From: Acinetobacter pullicarnis
GTDB lineage: Bacteria; Pseudomonadota; Gammaproteobacteria; Pseudomonadales; Moraxellaceae
Direction: 5' to 3'
NCBI RefSeq assembly: GCF_006352475.1
Contig: NZ_VCMZ01000001.1
Coordinates: 1,984,001 to 2,048,000, forward strand
DNA: 64,000 bases
Shown here in pieces: positions 46,444 to 55,881 of this stretch (within the stretch, counting starts at the first letter, position 1; each line of letters opens with the position of its first letter). The notes beneath the pieces are model-generated. The model made no database searches. It was not told where the DNA came from and saw only the letters and a program-made list of their open reading frames with translations. The translations under genes and the position numbers were made by a program.

Positions 46444-48816
46444 GTGACAAAAACTCGAGATAATCATTATGTTCCTCAATGGTACCAAAAGGGTTTTATT
46501 GATGAAAAGGATAATCAACTATGTCATCTAAGTCGTCGTAAAATAGATCTTCAAAATGGTGAGTTTAAAATCATTAACTCTAAGAAATGGCAGACCTCAG
46601 CCCAACGATTTTATGAAATTGATCTCTATTCAACTTTTTTTGGGACAGAAATAAATGATGATATTGAGAAAAAACTATTTGGTCCAATTGATGATAATGG
46701 ATCAAAAGCTGTTAAAGCATTTTTAACTGATGATGAGTCATTGTGGCACCATAATTTCCTAGATTTATTTACTTATATTGATGCCCAAAAAATACGTACT
46801 CCAAAGGGTCTGGATTGGATTAAAAGTCGCTATCCTGAACTAACGCAATTAGAGCTTATGTTAGAAATGCAAGCTTTACGTACAATACACTGTACATTGT
46901 GGAGTGAAGGTATTAGGGAGTTAGTCTCAGCAGAGGATTCAGATGTTAAATTTATTATTTCTGATCATCCTATAACTATATATAATTATGCCTGTTCTCC
47001 TAATTCTAAAGAATGTCAATATCCTAATGACCCTGATATTGCATTAAAAGGCTCGCAAACCATATTTCCTCTAGATAAAAATCGATGTCTAATTTTAACA
47101 AATCAAGAGTACGCCCAAGATCCAATTAACACTAATCCACTTGAGCCGCGTACAAATGCAATACGTAATCGACAAAGCCTCGTAAGCACAATAGATTTTA
47201 TAAATTGCAGAAAACTCACAAGAGATGAAGTAAGTAAAATTAACTACATTATAAAATGTAGAGCAAAAACATCTATTGCTGCTGGAAATAAAAACTGGTT
47301 ACATCCTGAAGAAAATTTAGGATGTACATGGGATGAGTTAAGAACTGTACTATTGCCGCCACCTGATAAGATTAGTACTTATAGTGAAATGTATGCCCAA
47401 TTTGAGGATGGAACAACTCACTATCAAGATTCTTTTGGTCGATCTACAAAACAAAATGACTATCTTAATAAATTAGTAGATGAAACCAAACTAGGTAGAA
47501 ATGATTTGTGTGGTTGTGGAAGTGGTAAAAAATATAAAACTTGTTGTTTAAGGACTCCTATTGAACTACGTACAACGTGGAATGTAGCTAGTATAAGAGA
47601 AAGAAATCTAGCATTTTGTAGATGTATCAGAGATATACTAGGTATTGACAATGGTAAAACATGGAAAGATATCCGACGAGAATTGTCCAATAGTCAAATA
47701 ATTGATATATATAAATATTATTCAATACTTTGGCCTAGAGAAACAGATATTTATTCATTACTTCCTAAGCTGGATGGAAAGTATCGTGGACTGTATACAG
47801 GAATACTTGATGTTAGAACAATTCATAAAAATGCTCTACCAGCTGCCGCTATGTTTGAAGAGTTTTTAATTCAAATACCTATAATGAATCCTAACAACTT
47901 AAAACCTGAATTCAATCCTATTAGCTCACCAAATCAATATAAATATCAAGCACTGAAAGACTTTCTTTTTATGCTTGAATTAGAGCCTTATATTGAATAT
48001 GGATATATCAACCTAATACCTGATCCAAGCGAATTCGATTTAGAATTGAAGAAAGCAATGTTTGAAATGGCTAAAAGCAGAAGTCATCTAAAAGTTGTCA
48101 ACTCAAAAGCTGATCGTGAAGCATGCTTACTATTAGGAGCTGCAGATTTACTAAATACAACCTCAAGCATGCCTATAGAAACTAGAATTAAAATGTTGAT
48201 TAATGAATTTAATTTAGATGAAATTGAAGCAAAACAATTTCTTCAAGAATTTGATAGTCATATTGAAACTTCAGCATTAACATTATTACAGCCAATATCA
48301 TCTGAAAAAAGTGGGCAATTTATACAATATTGTATGGGCCCAAATTATGAAATGGCTCTTCTAATAGCACAAATCACTGGTTCAGTAATTGTTACTGATA
48401 GTGAATCACGATGGCAAGAATTAATTAGTGCACAACATAGAAATCAAGGATTGATCATTTATCCTTGGAATAGGATGCTTAATGAATTAGATATAGCCCC
48501 AATAGATGATCAATTTTTAAAAAAAATTATAAAGTCACAAGCTGGAATTTCTACATTTAGAGATATTTTAAAAAAAGTTGATCATATAATTTTAAATAAT
48601 CATCAAGATACGGAAAAGTTAACTAAAATAGCCAATCAAATTTTAAATATAAAAGAAGAATTTCAGCATACCTCATCTTTAGTAAGAACGATGGATTTGA
48701 AGATAGTTAGCCCAGATGGAGGTTTTTATGATAAAAATGTTCAACGATTACTTGCTCGCTCTAGTTGTATGAATTATGAGAATAAAGTTCGATCCATTTA
48801 TGGCGTAAACCTATAA
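46444..48816 (+). CDS. DUF4238 and SEC-C domain protein, operon gene 1
   Basis: 790 residues, GTG start at 46444; the sequence opens NHYVPQWYQKGFID, the DUF4238 hallmark (HYVPxxYLxxF), and residues about 1-300 fit that family, including IISDHPITIYN. At about 350-370 a SEC-C metal-binding motif GRNDLCGCGSGKKYKTCC supplies the C-x-C and CC zinc ligands. The remaining 420 residues are helical and not recognised. DUF4238 genes are common in defence and mobile islands but have no settled activity. First of three co-directional AT-rich genes; native promoter probably replaced by that of ISAba1, inserted 68 bp upstream. No signal peptide. Confidence 0.72.
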   Translation: MTKTRDNHYVPQWYQKGFIDEKDNQLCHLSRRKIDLQNGEFKIINSKKWQTSAQRFYEIDLYSTFFGTEINDDIEKKLFGPIDDNGSKAVKAFLTDDESLWHHNFLDLFTYIDAQKIRTPKGLDWIKSRYPELTQLELMLEMQALRTIHCTLWSEGIRELVSAEDSDVKFIISDHPITIYNYACSPNSKECQYPNDPDIALKGSQTIFPLDKNRCLILTNQEYAQDPINTNPLEPRTNAIRNRQSLVSTIDFINCRKLTRDEVSKINYIIKCRAKTSIAAGNKNWLHPEENLGCTWDELRTVLLPPPDKISTYSEMYAQFEDGTTHYQDSFGRSTKQNDYLNKLVDETKLGRNDLCGCGSGKKYKTCCLRTPIELRTTWNVASIRERNLAFCRCIRDILGIDNGKTWKDIRRELSNSQIIDIYKYYSILWPRETDIYSLLPKLDGKYRGLYTGILDVRTIHKNALPAAAMFEEFLIQIPIMNPNNLKPEFNPISSPNQYKYQALKDFLFMLELEPYIEYGYINLIPDPSEFDLELKKAMFEMAKSRSHLKVVNSKADREACLLLGAADLLNTTSSMPIETRIKMLINEFNLDEIEAKQFLQEFDSHIETSALTLLQPISSEKSGQFIQYCMGPNYEMALLIAQITGSVIVTDSESRWQELISAQHRNQGLIIYPWNRMLNELDIAPIDDQFLKKIIKSQAGISTFRDILKKVDHIILNNHQDTEKLTKIANQILNIKEEFQHTSSLVRTMDLKIVSPDGGFYDKNVQRLLARSSCMNYENKVRSIYGVNL

Positions 48817-48892
48817 ATAACCAAATATTTTGAGCTGAACATTATTTATAGTAAATAATTCTAGTATTTTAATTAATAGATAGGACAAATTT

Positions 48893-50029
48893 TTGAAAAA
48901 TTACATTGGCTATTTAGAATATAAAAATGTCGCTAACATTCCTAGTTTTTATGTTCCTTCCCATGAATATATTTTTTTCTTGCATGACAATTGTGCAAAA
49001 ATTTTAGTGGAATTTGAAAGCAGTAATATATCAGAAATTGGCCAAGACTACTTGATAGATAAATATTTAGAAAAAACAGGTAATTCAGATTTCAATATTA
49101 TTGATATTCTAGCCTATTACAAAGAAAATAAACTAGATGCACCTTATTTCCACTTTTTAACATCAAAAATATTAAGTGGTCTTATAGGTGATTTATTACA
49201 TTTCCTATATGAAGCACTAAAAAACTTTGAAAAAAGAAAATTTTCAGTCGCATACAGTCTATTAAGAAAACCATTGAAAGAAAATTTAATATTCATTTGT
49301 TGGTTGTTTAATAATCATGAGGATTTTATAGATTCATTTGAAAAAGAGACACATAAATCTCTTAATAATTTGCGCGAAGAGAAAATTAAGTTAATTCTTA
49401 AAGAAACTATAGATAAACTTCCATTATCTGAAATGTTTGATTATGAACTCCTATACGAAATGATATTCTCTAAGAAATTTAGTAATGGATTAGAAGTCCA
49501 TTGTCAAAGAGCTACACATTTAATTACATCTCAAGGAGAGTTTCTTAAAACTAAAGAAAGGTCTATAAATTCAATTTTCAATAATCCTTTTGATGATACT
49601 AATTATGATTCTATGCATATATGCCTTCCATATATTATGTTATTTACAACACATGTGATTCTTGAGGCTTTTAATAATTTGATAAAGTTAAACAATAATA
49701 CCTACCAACATCTACTCTTAGTATCAATAGCAAGTTATGAAAACTTATATGTAGATGGTAGAAAAAGATTATTAACAAAGTCATTATCAAAGCAATTTCA
49801 ACCTTTATTGAATTGTATTCATTGTAAAAAAGTAATTAAGATAAAAAAAGAAAATGCTTTGAAAATGTTTATGCTCAATCATCTTATTTGTAATAGTTGT
49901 AATCAATATTCTGAATTTCCTTTCTATTGGCTAATGGCACAAATGAAAATATCAATTAGTCAAAATAATTCTAATGATACAAATATTTGGAAAGATACTA
50001 TTCTTTCAAGAACGTTTAGGGAAGCATAG
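48893..50029 (+). CDS. Unknown protein with C-terminal zinc ribbon, operon gene 2
   Basis: 378 residues, TTG start with TAGGAC seven bases upstream. Mostly helical. Near residues 307-334 two pairs of cysteines, CIHC and CNSC, 24 residues apart form a zinc ribbon. A central region with AYSLLRKPLKENLIFICWLF recalls DUF5677-like helical bundles, but no catalytic motif is certain and I do not assign a family. 76 bases after gene 1 and 73 before gene 3, same strand and AT bias, so probably one transcript. Possible role: accessory or adaptor to the gene-3 effector. Confidence 0.6.
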   Translation: MKNYIGYLEYKNVANIPSFYVPSHEYIFFLHDNCAKILVEFESSNISEIGQDYLIDKYLEKTGNSDFNIIDILAYYKENKLDAPYFHFLTSKILSGLIGDLLHFLYEALKNFEKRKFSVAYSLLRKPLKENLIFICWLFNNHEDFIDSFEKETHKSLNNLREEKIKLILKETIDKLPLSEMFDYELLYEMIFSKKFSNGLEVHCQRATHLITSQGEFLKTKERSINSIFNNPFDDTNYDSMHICLPYIMLFTTHVILEAFNNLIKLNNNTYQHLLLVSIASYENLYVDGRKRLLTKSLSKQFQPLLNCIHCKKVIKIKKENALKMFMLNHLICNSCNQYSEFPFYWLMAQMKISISQNNSNDTNIWKDTILSRTFREA

Positions 50030-50102
50030 CCTAGTATGCTATTTACAGATTGATATAGTTAAATATTTATTTTATTTATTAAGGTTGATTTTAGAGGTAG
50101 TT

Positions 50103-53100
50103 ATGTCGGGAGGAATTAGTGCAATTAAAGGATTTGACTATCAAGCAACAGTAATTCTTGACCGTTTATTTTATCTTTTCGATCAACATGATAATACTGC
50201 CTTTGTTCGACCTGAGGGTGAAGATGATTTAGATTTATTTTGGGTTGAAAATAATATTGAATATCGACAATATATTCAAATTAAAAAGCCCACTGAAACA
50301 AATGAGGGCATTCTCAATCCTTCCCCATGGACGCTAACCGATGCTATTAATGAATTATTTCCAAATGCAATTTTACGATTAAATAATAATAGTTATGAAC
50401 AAATTTGGATTCTTGGTGATGAAGTAAACAAAGATCTTGATAAGCTTGTAGATTCGGGTAATCAAGCTGCTTTAGAGCAATCCTTATCCTATTTAGCAGT
50501 TATTCACAAACTAGCTAAAGATCATTGTCTAAAATTAAAATTATCTAAAAAAAATAGGACTAAAATTCAACGCTGGAAAATTCCCAATAATAAAGATATA
50601 GACCCTAACTTAAATATTGTACAAAAACTTGAGAGTTTTATTGATTTTGCTAAGATGCTTAGTTTATCAAAATCTTTTTTAGAACAATATGTTAAAAAAA
50701 TTATAGAAATTGATGCTCTGCTTCCAGATATTCTTGAACGTATTACAGTATTGAGTTCCTATGGTACAGAAGATGATGTAGCTGCTAGAGTTTATTCGCG
50801 ACTTGAGGATAACTATCAATTACCACAAGCTGTAATTAAAAATACATTATTTCGAAACTTAAGAGGTTTTATTAATGATATCTCTAAGCAACCGAACAAA
50901 ACATTTAACAAAGAAGACTTCGAATTTGAACTACGTACTGTATGGCCAACAATGGTTATAATTAAAGAGCCTCCTCTGCGTGGACTACAATTTCTACCTA
51001 GAAACAACTTAGTCAAACAAATAGCAAATAGATTTACAGGAAAAGCAATTGAAATAACTGGAGTTTCAGGTTCGGGGAAAACTTCTCTAGCAAGTGAAGT
51101 ATTAGAGTATATTCGTTCAAATCAACCTGATCGAAATGTATTTTATGCCAATGTATCTGAAAATAATTCATTAATTGATGTTCTATCAGGACTAGCTTTT
51201 CACCTACGTAGATATGGAATAAACACTCCGTTTAAGATAGCTATAGATAATCAATTATCAACCGAAAACGCTCTTCAAGAATTAGCTAAATCTTTATCCT
51301 CATGCAGTTTAAAAATTATGCTATTAATCGACTTAGTGCATGGAACTTGTTCTGATTCTTTTGCGAAAGAGCTAAATCACTTCATCAGCTCTATTTCAAG
51401 CCAGCATTTACAAATTGCTATTTTTAGCCAGGAAATGCCATTGCGTGAGATGAGCTATTCAAGCAAAGTTTTATATAAAATTGAACAACTTAACATCCCT
51501 GGATTTAACTTTGAAGAATTTGTTGAACTCGTAACATATCAGCATCAAGATGTGGATAGATCAAAGCTCTTGTGGATCTATCAACGTATTACAGTTGGAA
51601 GAGAAGCAGGATTGCTAGTGAGTCTTGCACAGACATTAGCCCATGTCGAAACAATAGAAGATATGAGAATAATCGCTGAAATGCCCGCTGATGAAATGCT
51701 CGCAGAGGCTGAAAGGAAGCGTTTTGATCGTGTTACGCCAACTCTAGTAACTGCAGCTAAAAAACTAACCTGTTTTGCTTTACCATTTAACAAAACTGAT
51801 GCTATAGAAATTTTTTCTACAGAGAACATACGAGAAGCTATCCACGAGCTTTTAATATTAGGTTTGCTTCGCAAAACTGGAGATGATCTTTATGAGATGC
51901 ATGAAACAGTTCGTGCAGGACTTGAAAGTTTTATTTCATTAGATATTTATCGAACTACGCATCAACAGTTGGCTGAATGGTATGCAGAAATTGGTAACAT
52001 ATCAGCACAAATCTTTCATCTTGAAAAATCTGGCAACTTGATTAAAGCACATGCAATTGCAAAAGAGGCCTTTCTGAATGGTAAAGATATATGGTCATTA
52101 AAAGCATATATTTTAAAAAACAATCTTATTACGCAAAATGATCTTTTGAATATGCTTAGCAATGCAGAAATAAAAGTTGCTGACTACTACATTTTACCAC
52201 AGATTATAAAGCGTATAGGTAATGTTGATTTTATAGAGCAGCTTTTTGAATTAATAAAAATTCAGTCTAACCGTTTTCAACAAGATTTTCATTGGTCAAC
52301 ATCAATAATGAGGATAATTTTAGAGTTTGATATAACCAATTTACATAGATTAATTGCATTCGCAATAAAAATTCAGAATGTGGAAGATCTAGAAAATTCA
52401 GTGCTTGACTGGTTTAAAATTGCTACACATTGCATTGATTTAATTATTAATCCAAGTATATTAAATTTTTTTGAAAATCAACATCCTGAAATTAAAAGAA
52501 AGTTAATTCCTATTCTTTTATTGGACTGGCGTCGGGATATATTAAAACCTGTCTTTAATTTTATAACATCACATCCTATAATGAGGAAAAGTGACTTTCG
52601 AACAAATAACAAAATAAATATATATGAAAAGTTTAACAACATAGAAAAAACAACTGAATTCCTTGCAGCACTCCCAAATATTGAAATTGATAAAATGCTT
52701 GTTACTAAATCAGCATGTTTGGATGCTTTCGAAGATTTCATTTGGGAAAATAAATACAATTTAACTAAACATTCAATTGCTTTAATTAAAAAAAATGATT
52801 CTGATGAGATAGTTATAAATAATGCATTGCGAATTTTACTTTTTTTAGCTGAGCCTAGTCTTCCAGAACTATGTAACTCCCTTGAGCCACGGACAGATAG
52901 TACATCAGCATTCATATCATTACTACCATCTGTATTACCATCTTTACTTAATAAATCTATTTATGAAAATGCATTTTTTGATATAAATCTAGCTTTGAAT
53001 AAAAGAATTACAGCTTTATCCACTCTTCTTGCACACGATGCTGATATAGGAGAACTGTATAGAAAAATTCAGAAGATAGAGCCCCTAAATACTGGCTGGA

Positions 53101-55181
53101 ATTATTGGTTTCTAATGCAGAGTCTAGAAAAACCTTTTCCAGAGGCAATTCCATTATTAGAAGCAAGATTAGCTTCAGAAAATGATCGAACAATTGACGC
53201 AATATTATTGGTTAAACTAGGTGAGTTAAGTACTCCAGAAATACTTAATTTATTGATCAATAGTCTAAACCATACAGACGTGATAATTAGACGACATGCA
53301 GCATTAGTTTTATCTACAAAACGAAGCACTAAAACTTTACCATACTTAGTTAAACAACTTGCATTAGAAGTCGATGAAAATACTGCGGTTACAATACTTA
53401 CCGCAATTCTAGCATCAGGTTCAACTCACACTTCAGATTTATCATTAATAAAATTCACATCACCAACTATTGAATTGTGGAAATGTATACTCGCAATGAG
53501 GGCTCGTGACATAAGTTTTGCTGAAAGAATTGTTTCATTAGCCTGTAATAAAAATCTTCCTTGGCAAACACGACGTGCTGCGATTTTAGCTGCGGGAAGA
53601 CTTCCTTTTGAGATTGCACTGAATAGTATTGTACCGAATATTATCAAAGAACATTCACCATTAATAATTGATAATAACTCAAGTCTTTTGGCTCACAGCA
53701 TTGTATCTGAACGTTTGTTGACTTGTGGTAATGATATAATCGGCTCACTTTCAAGAGGTAAAGATTCCTTTATTTACATTTGGGGTTCGGTTTTTGAACA
53801 GGATTGGGAAGGTTGCCTTATGAAATATGATCTCCCCACGGGAGATAACGTAGCAGACTGGTTATTTGAACGTTTAACTTCTAATGAATACCCACCACAA
53901 ACAAAAATACTTGATCAAATTATGAATGAGTTACATGTACCTATATTACATGCTGCAACTCTAAGATCACTACGATTATGCAATAAAACTGATTTGCTTG
54001 AATATTATCTAGCTCAATCATCTTATGTTTGGTTTGCAATAAGATGTTTAAAAGAACTTCATTTAATACGAGAACCTAATGTTTATAGCTTAGAAAAAAT
54101 TCTTGGAATACTGTCGCTAACTCCATGGCAAGAGCATCCAATTGTAGAAAATGTAGTAAACAATCTTTTTATGAACAAAAAAAATAAAGAGATTGAACAT
54201 GAGGATAAATTTATTGAAGCTGATTCCTCCATTTCAGTACCACCAGTGATCCACTTAAACTACGAAGATATTTTACATGGACTTGAACAACCTCAGCTTT
54301 TACTTGATAAAGATTTTACATTTTCATTTTTAACTCATGAAGAAATTGAGAAATTAATTCCCCTTCTTAATACTCCGAATGAACGACCACCTATGGTAGA
54401 GAGTATTAAACCCCAACTTGATTTTACAAATGATGGCTACACTGTTGTTAAAAGATCCTCTACTTCTAGCAAAAAGCCTAGTTCTATGCAATTAAGAGCC
54501 CTATTAAGACCAGCACTTGCAGCTGCAAATAGATATGAAATATATATACCTTGGCATGAAGATGGTTTACAGGGTGTCTACTATGATCAATATCTAGATA
54601 ATTATATCAAGTTATTAGGACTTCAAAATGACTCAGAACATTTTTATAAAACTTTGGCTTTAGAACAAAAGATATTGATACCATCAATTTGTAAATATAA
54701 TAAGTCTAGGTGGATTCTAAAATATATTGATAGTCGTATTATTCCATTTATCAAGCCATTGGTTTTATCTGGGAATGACAACATATTTGAGGGATTATGT
54801 ATGTTAGCTGCTGAAGTTCACACTGATGATATTGACATAGTATTAAAGAAATTATTTTCTCGTTTTGTCCAGTTTTTTAAAAAAACATCACAAGTTGACG
54901 TTAATTATAATACTCAAATTTGGCGTGGATTTAACTATATTACTAACCATAAACGGTTTGAATTTATACCAAATTTAGTGCCAGAGTTAACTATAGTCCT
55001 TAGATCAGATTTAATATATTTTCGTAAACAAGATATTTTTCGTATCTTAGAGCGACACCCTTCTTCATATATTACAATTGAATCTCAACTAATTAACACG
55101 TCTAATTTTGAATGTTTTGCTAAAGATGAAGTAGATCGTCTTGATGAGGCTGCTGAAAAATTATTTCATAGGGCCATTTGA
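50103..55181 (+). CDS. Cap4-type nuclease, STAND NTPase and HEAT-repeat protein (Avs-like), operon gene 3
   Basis: 1692 residues from the ATG at 50103 (AGAGG upstream; the frame is open back to 49974 inside gene 2). Residues 1-220: Cap4/DUF4297-type endonuclease, opening SGGISAIKGFDYQ, with acidic EDDLD at 40-44 and QIKK at 59-62 as PD-(D/E)xK residues. Residues about 300-640: P-loop NTPase of the STAND/NACHT kind, Walker A GVSGSGKTS at about 321, Walker B KIMLLIDLVHG at about 408, then a winged-helix-like segment. Residues about 950-1200 contain HEAT repeats (for example TPEILNLLINSLNHTDVIIRRHAALVL); beyond that helical. This layout, nuclease effector + STAND switch + repeat sensor, is that of antiviral Avs proteins. 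Avs relatives degrade DNA on sensing a phage protein; that role is inferred here. Confidence 0.78.
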   Translation: MSGGISAIKGFDYQATVILDRLFYLFDQHDNTAFVRPEGEDDLDLFWVENNIEYRQYIQIKKPTETNEGILNPSPWTLTDAINELFPNAILRLNNNSYEQIWILGDEVNKDLDKLVDSGNQAALEQSLSYLAVIHKLAKDHCLKLKLSKKNRTKIQRWKIPNNKDIDPNLNIVQKLESFIDFAKMLSLSKSFLEQYVKKIIEIDALLPDILERITVLSSYGTEDDVAARVYSRLEDNYQLPQAVIKNTLFRNLRGFINDISKQPNKTFNKEDFEFELRTVWPTMVIIKEPPLRGLQFLPRNNLVKQIANRFTGKAIEITGVSGSGKTSLASEVLEYIRSNQPDRNVFYANVSENNSLIDVLSGLAFHLRRYGINTPFKIAIDNQLSTENALQELAKSLSSCSLKIMLLIDLVHGTCSDSFAKELNHFISSISSQHLQIAIFSQEMPLREMSYSSKVLYKIEQLNIPGFNFEEFVELVTYQHQDVDRSKLLWIYQRITVGREAGLLVSLAQTLAHVETIEDMRIIAEMPADEMLAEAERKRFDRVTPTLVTAAKKLTCFALPFNKTDAIEIFSTENIREAIHELLILGLLRKTGDDLYEMHETVRAGLESFISLDIYRTTHQQLAEWYAEIGNISAQIFHLEKSGNLIKAHAIAKEAFLNGKDIWSLKAYILKNNLITQNDLLNMLSNAEIKVADYYILPQIIKRIGNVDFIEQLFELIKIQSNRFQQDFHWSTSIMRIILEFDITNLHRLIAFAIKIQNVEDLENSVLDWFKIATHCIDLIINPSILNFFENQHPEIKRKLIPILLLDWRRDILKPVFNFITSHPIMRKSDFRTNNKINIYEKFNNIEKTTEFLAALPNIEIDKMLVTKSACLDAFEDFIWENKYNLTKHSIALIKKNDSDEIVINNALRILLFLAEPSLPELCNSLEPRTDSTSAFISLLPSVLPSLLNKSIYENAFFDINLALNKRITALSTLLAHDADIGELYRKIQKIEPLNTGWNYWFLMQSLEKPFPEAIPLLEARLASENDRTIDAILLVKLGELSTPEILNLLINSLNHTDVIIRRHAALVLSTKRSTKTLPYLVKQLALEVDENTAVTILTAILASGSTHTSDLSLIKFTSPTIELWKCILAMRARDISFAERIVSLACNKNLPWQTRRAAILAAGRLPFEIALNSIVPNIIKEHSPLIIDNNSSLLAHSIVSERLLTCGNDIIGSLSRGKDSFIYIWGSVFEQDWEGCLMKYDLPTGDNVADWLFERLTSNEYPPQTKILDQIMNELHVPILHAATLRSLRLCNKTDLLEYYLAQSSYVWFAIRCLKELHLIREPNVYSLEKILGILSLTPWQEHPIVENVVNNLFMNKKNKEIEHEDKFIEADSSISVPPVIHLNYEDILHGLEQPQLLLDKDFTFSFLTHEEIEKLIPLLNTPNERPPMVESIKPQLDFTNDGYTVVKRSSTSSKKPSSMQLRALLRPALAAANRYEIYIPWHEDGLQGVYYDQYLDNYIKLLGLQNDSEHFYKTLALEQKILIPSICKYNKSRWILKYIDSRIIPFIKPLVLSGNDNIFEGLCMLAAEVHTDDIDIVLKKLFSRFVQFFKKTSQVDVNYNTQIWRGFNYITNHKRFEFIPNLVPELTIVLRSDLIYFRKQDIFRILERHPSSYITIESQLINTSNFECFAKDEVDRLDEAAEKLFHRAI

Positions 55182-55380
55182 ATTGTACGCTGTTATGGTA
55201 ACTCAATTCTGTTAGACAAATTTAATCTATTCTTAAGACGTTTTTAATAGAATACTATGTGTTCATAGCTAAGTTCATGAACTAAATATTTATAAGTTGC
55301 CATTTTAGTGCTCTAAGTATTTAAATTTACAGTTTATTAAACATAAATTTAGTTATGAACAATATTCTAGGTGAACATAA

Positions 55381-55414
55381 GTTAAATAGAATATCTGAGA
55401 CTGTAGCCTACGCA
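55381..55414 (+). repeat. Right copy of the 34-bp direct repeat flanking the island
   Basis: 31 of 34 bases match 43071-43104, the dif-linked copy. The preceding bases resemble the XerD arm but the XerC arm is gone, so it would be a damaged attachment site if it ever was one. Confidence 0.8.
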
Positions 55415-55444
55415 GTACTGTTTGTAGCTAGTGATCAGCTTTGC

Positions 55445-55478
55445 TTTTACAACACCATTCAGAATGTCCATTAGGTTT
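55445..55478 (-). pseudogene. 34-bp relic of the island's 123-codon gene
   Basis: 31 of 34 bases match 43677-43710, inside the minus-strand gene at 43488-43859. Only 30 bp separate it from the direct repeat, against 572 bp at the left end, implying deletion in a former second copy of the left part of the island. Confidence 0.6.
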
Positions 55479-55644
55479 AGGCTGGTATATGCTGGCTGCA
55501 CTTGCCGCTTGAACCCGACTGATTCACTATTTGAAATATTTTATGCATCAGCACTGTTGTAAAATCACATTTAAATTCCAACCCTCTCATTTTTCAACTT
55601 GCTCAGGTTATAATAATGACCTCCCAAAATATGGTTAATCTATT

Positions 55645-55881
55645 ATGAACACCTCCAATGACCCTTTACACGGCAAAAAACTTGCTGATATTTTGGATGA
55701 ATTATTGGATTACTACGATGGCTTTGAAGGCTTAAATCGTAAAATTGAAATTAGATGTTTTTGCATAGATCCAAGTATTAAATCATCATTGCGATTCTTA
55801 CGTACCACACCATGGGCACGTGAAAAAGTAGAAAGCTTATATTTGTATGTCTTACGCCAAAAAGCCAAACAGAAATCGTAG
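55645..55881 (+). CDS. VF530-family (DUF2132) DNA-binding protein
   Basis: 78 residues, the family's usual size. It matches VF530 nearly end to end: DPLHGKKLADILDELLDYY, FCIDPSIKSSLRFLRTTPWA and REKVESLYL. VF530 proteins are small helical proteins reported to bind DNA; their role is unclear. It lies just outside the island repeat on the chromosome side. Confidence 0.85.
   Translation: MNTSNDPLHGKKLADILDELLDYYDGFEGLNRKIEIRCFCIDPSIKSSLRFLRTTPWAREKVESLYLYVLRQKAKQKS

Larger units (their letters stand above)
55182..55644. other. Right end of the island, non-coding
   Basis: No gene. It holds the right copy of the 34-bp repeat (55381-55414), a partial XerD-like arm before it (ATAAGTTAAAT, 55377-55387, 9 of 11), and a relic of the 123-codon island gene (55445-55478). 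The start of the VF530 gene follows. Confidence 0.6.

Noticed and set aside
50103..55181. Type I restriction enzyme or AAA helicase for the 1692-residue protein
   Set aside because: No specificity subunit, methylase or DEAD/helicase motifs; the nuclease, STAND and HEAT layout fits Avs-like proteins better.
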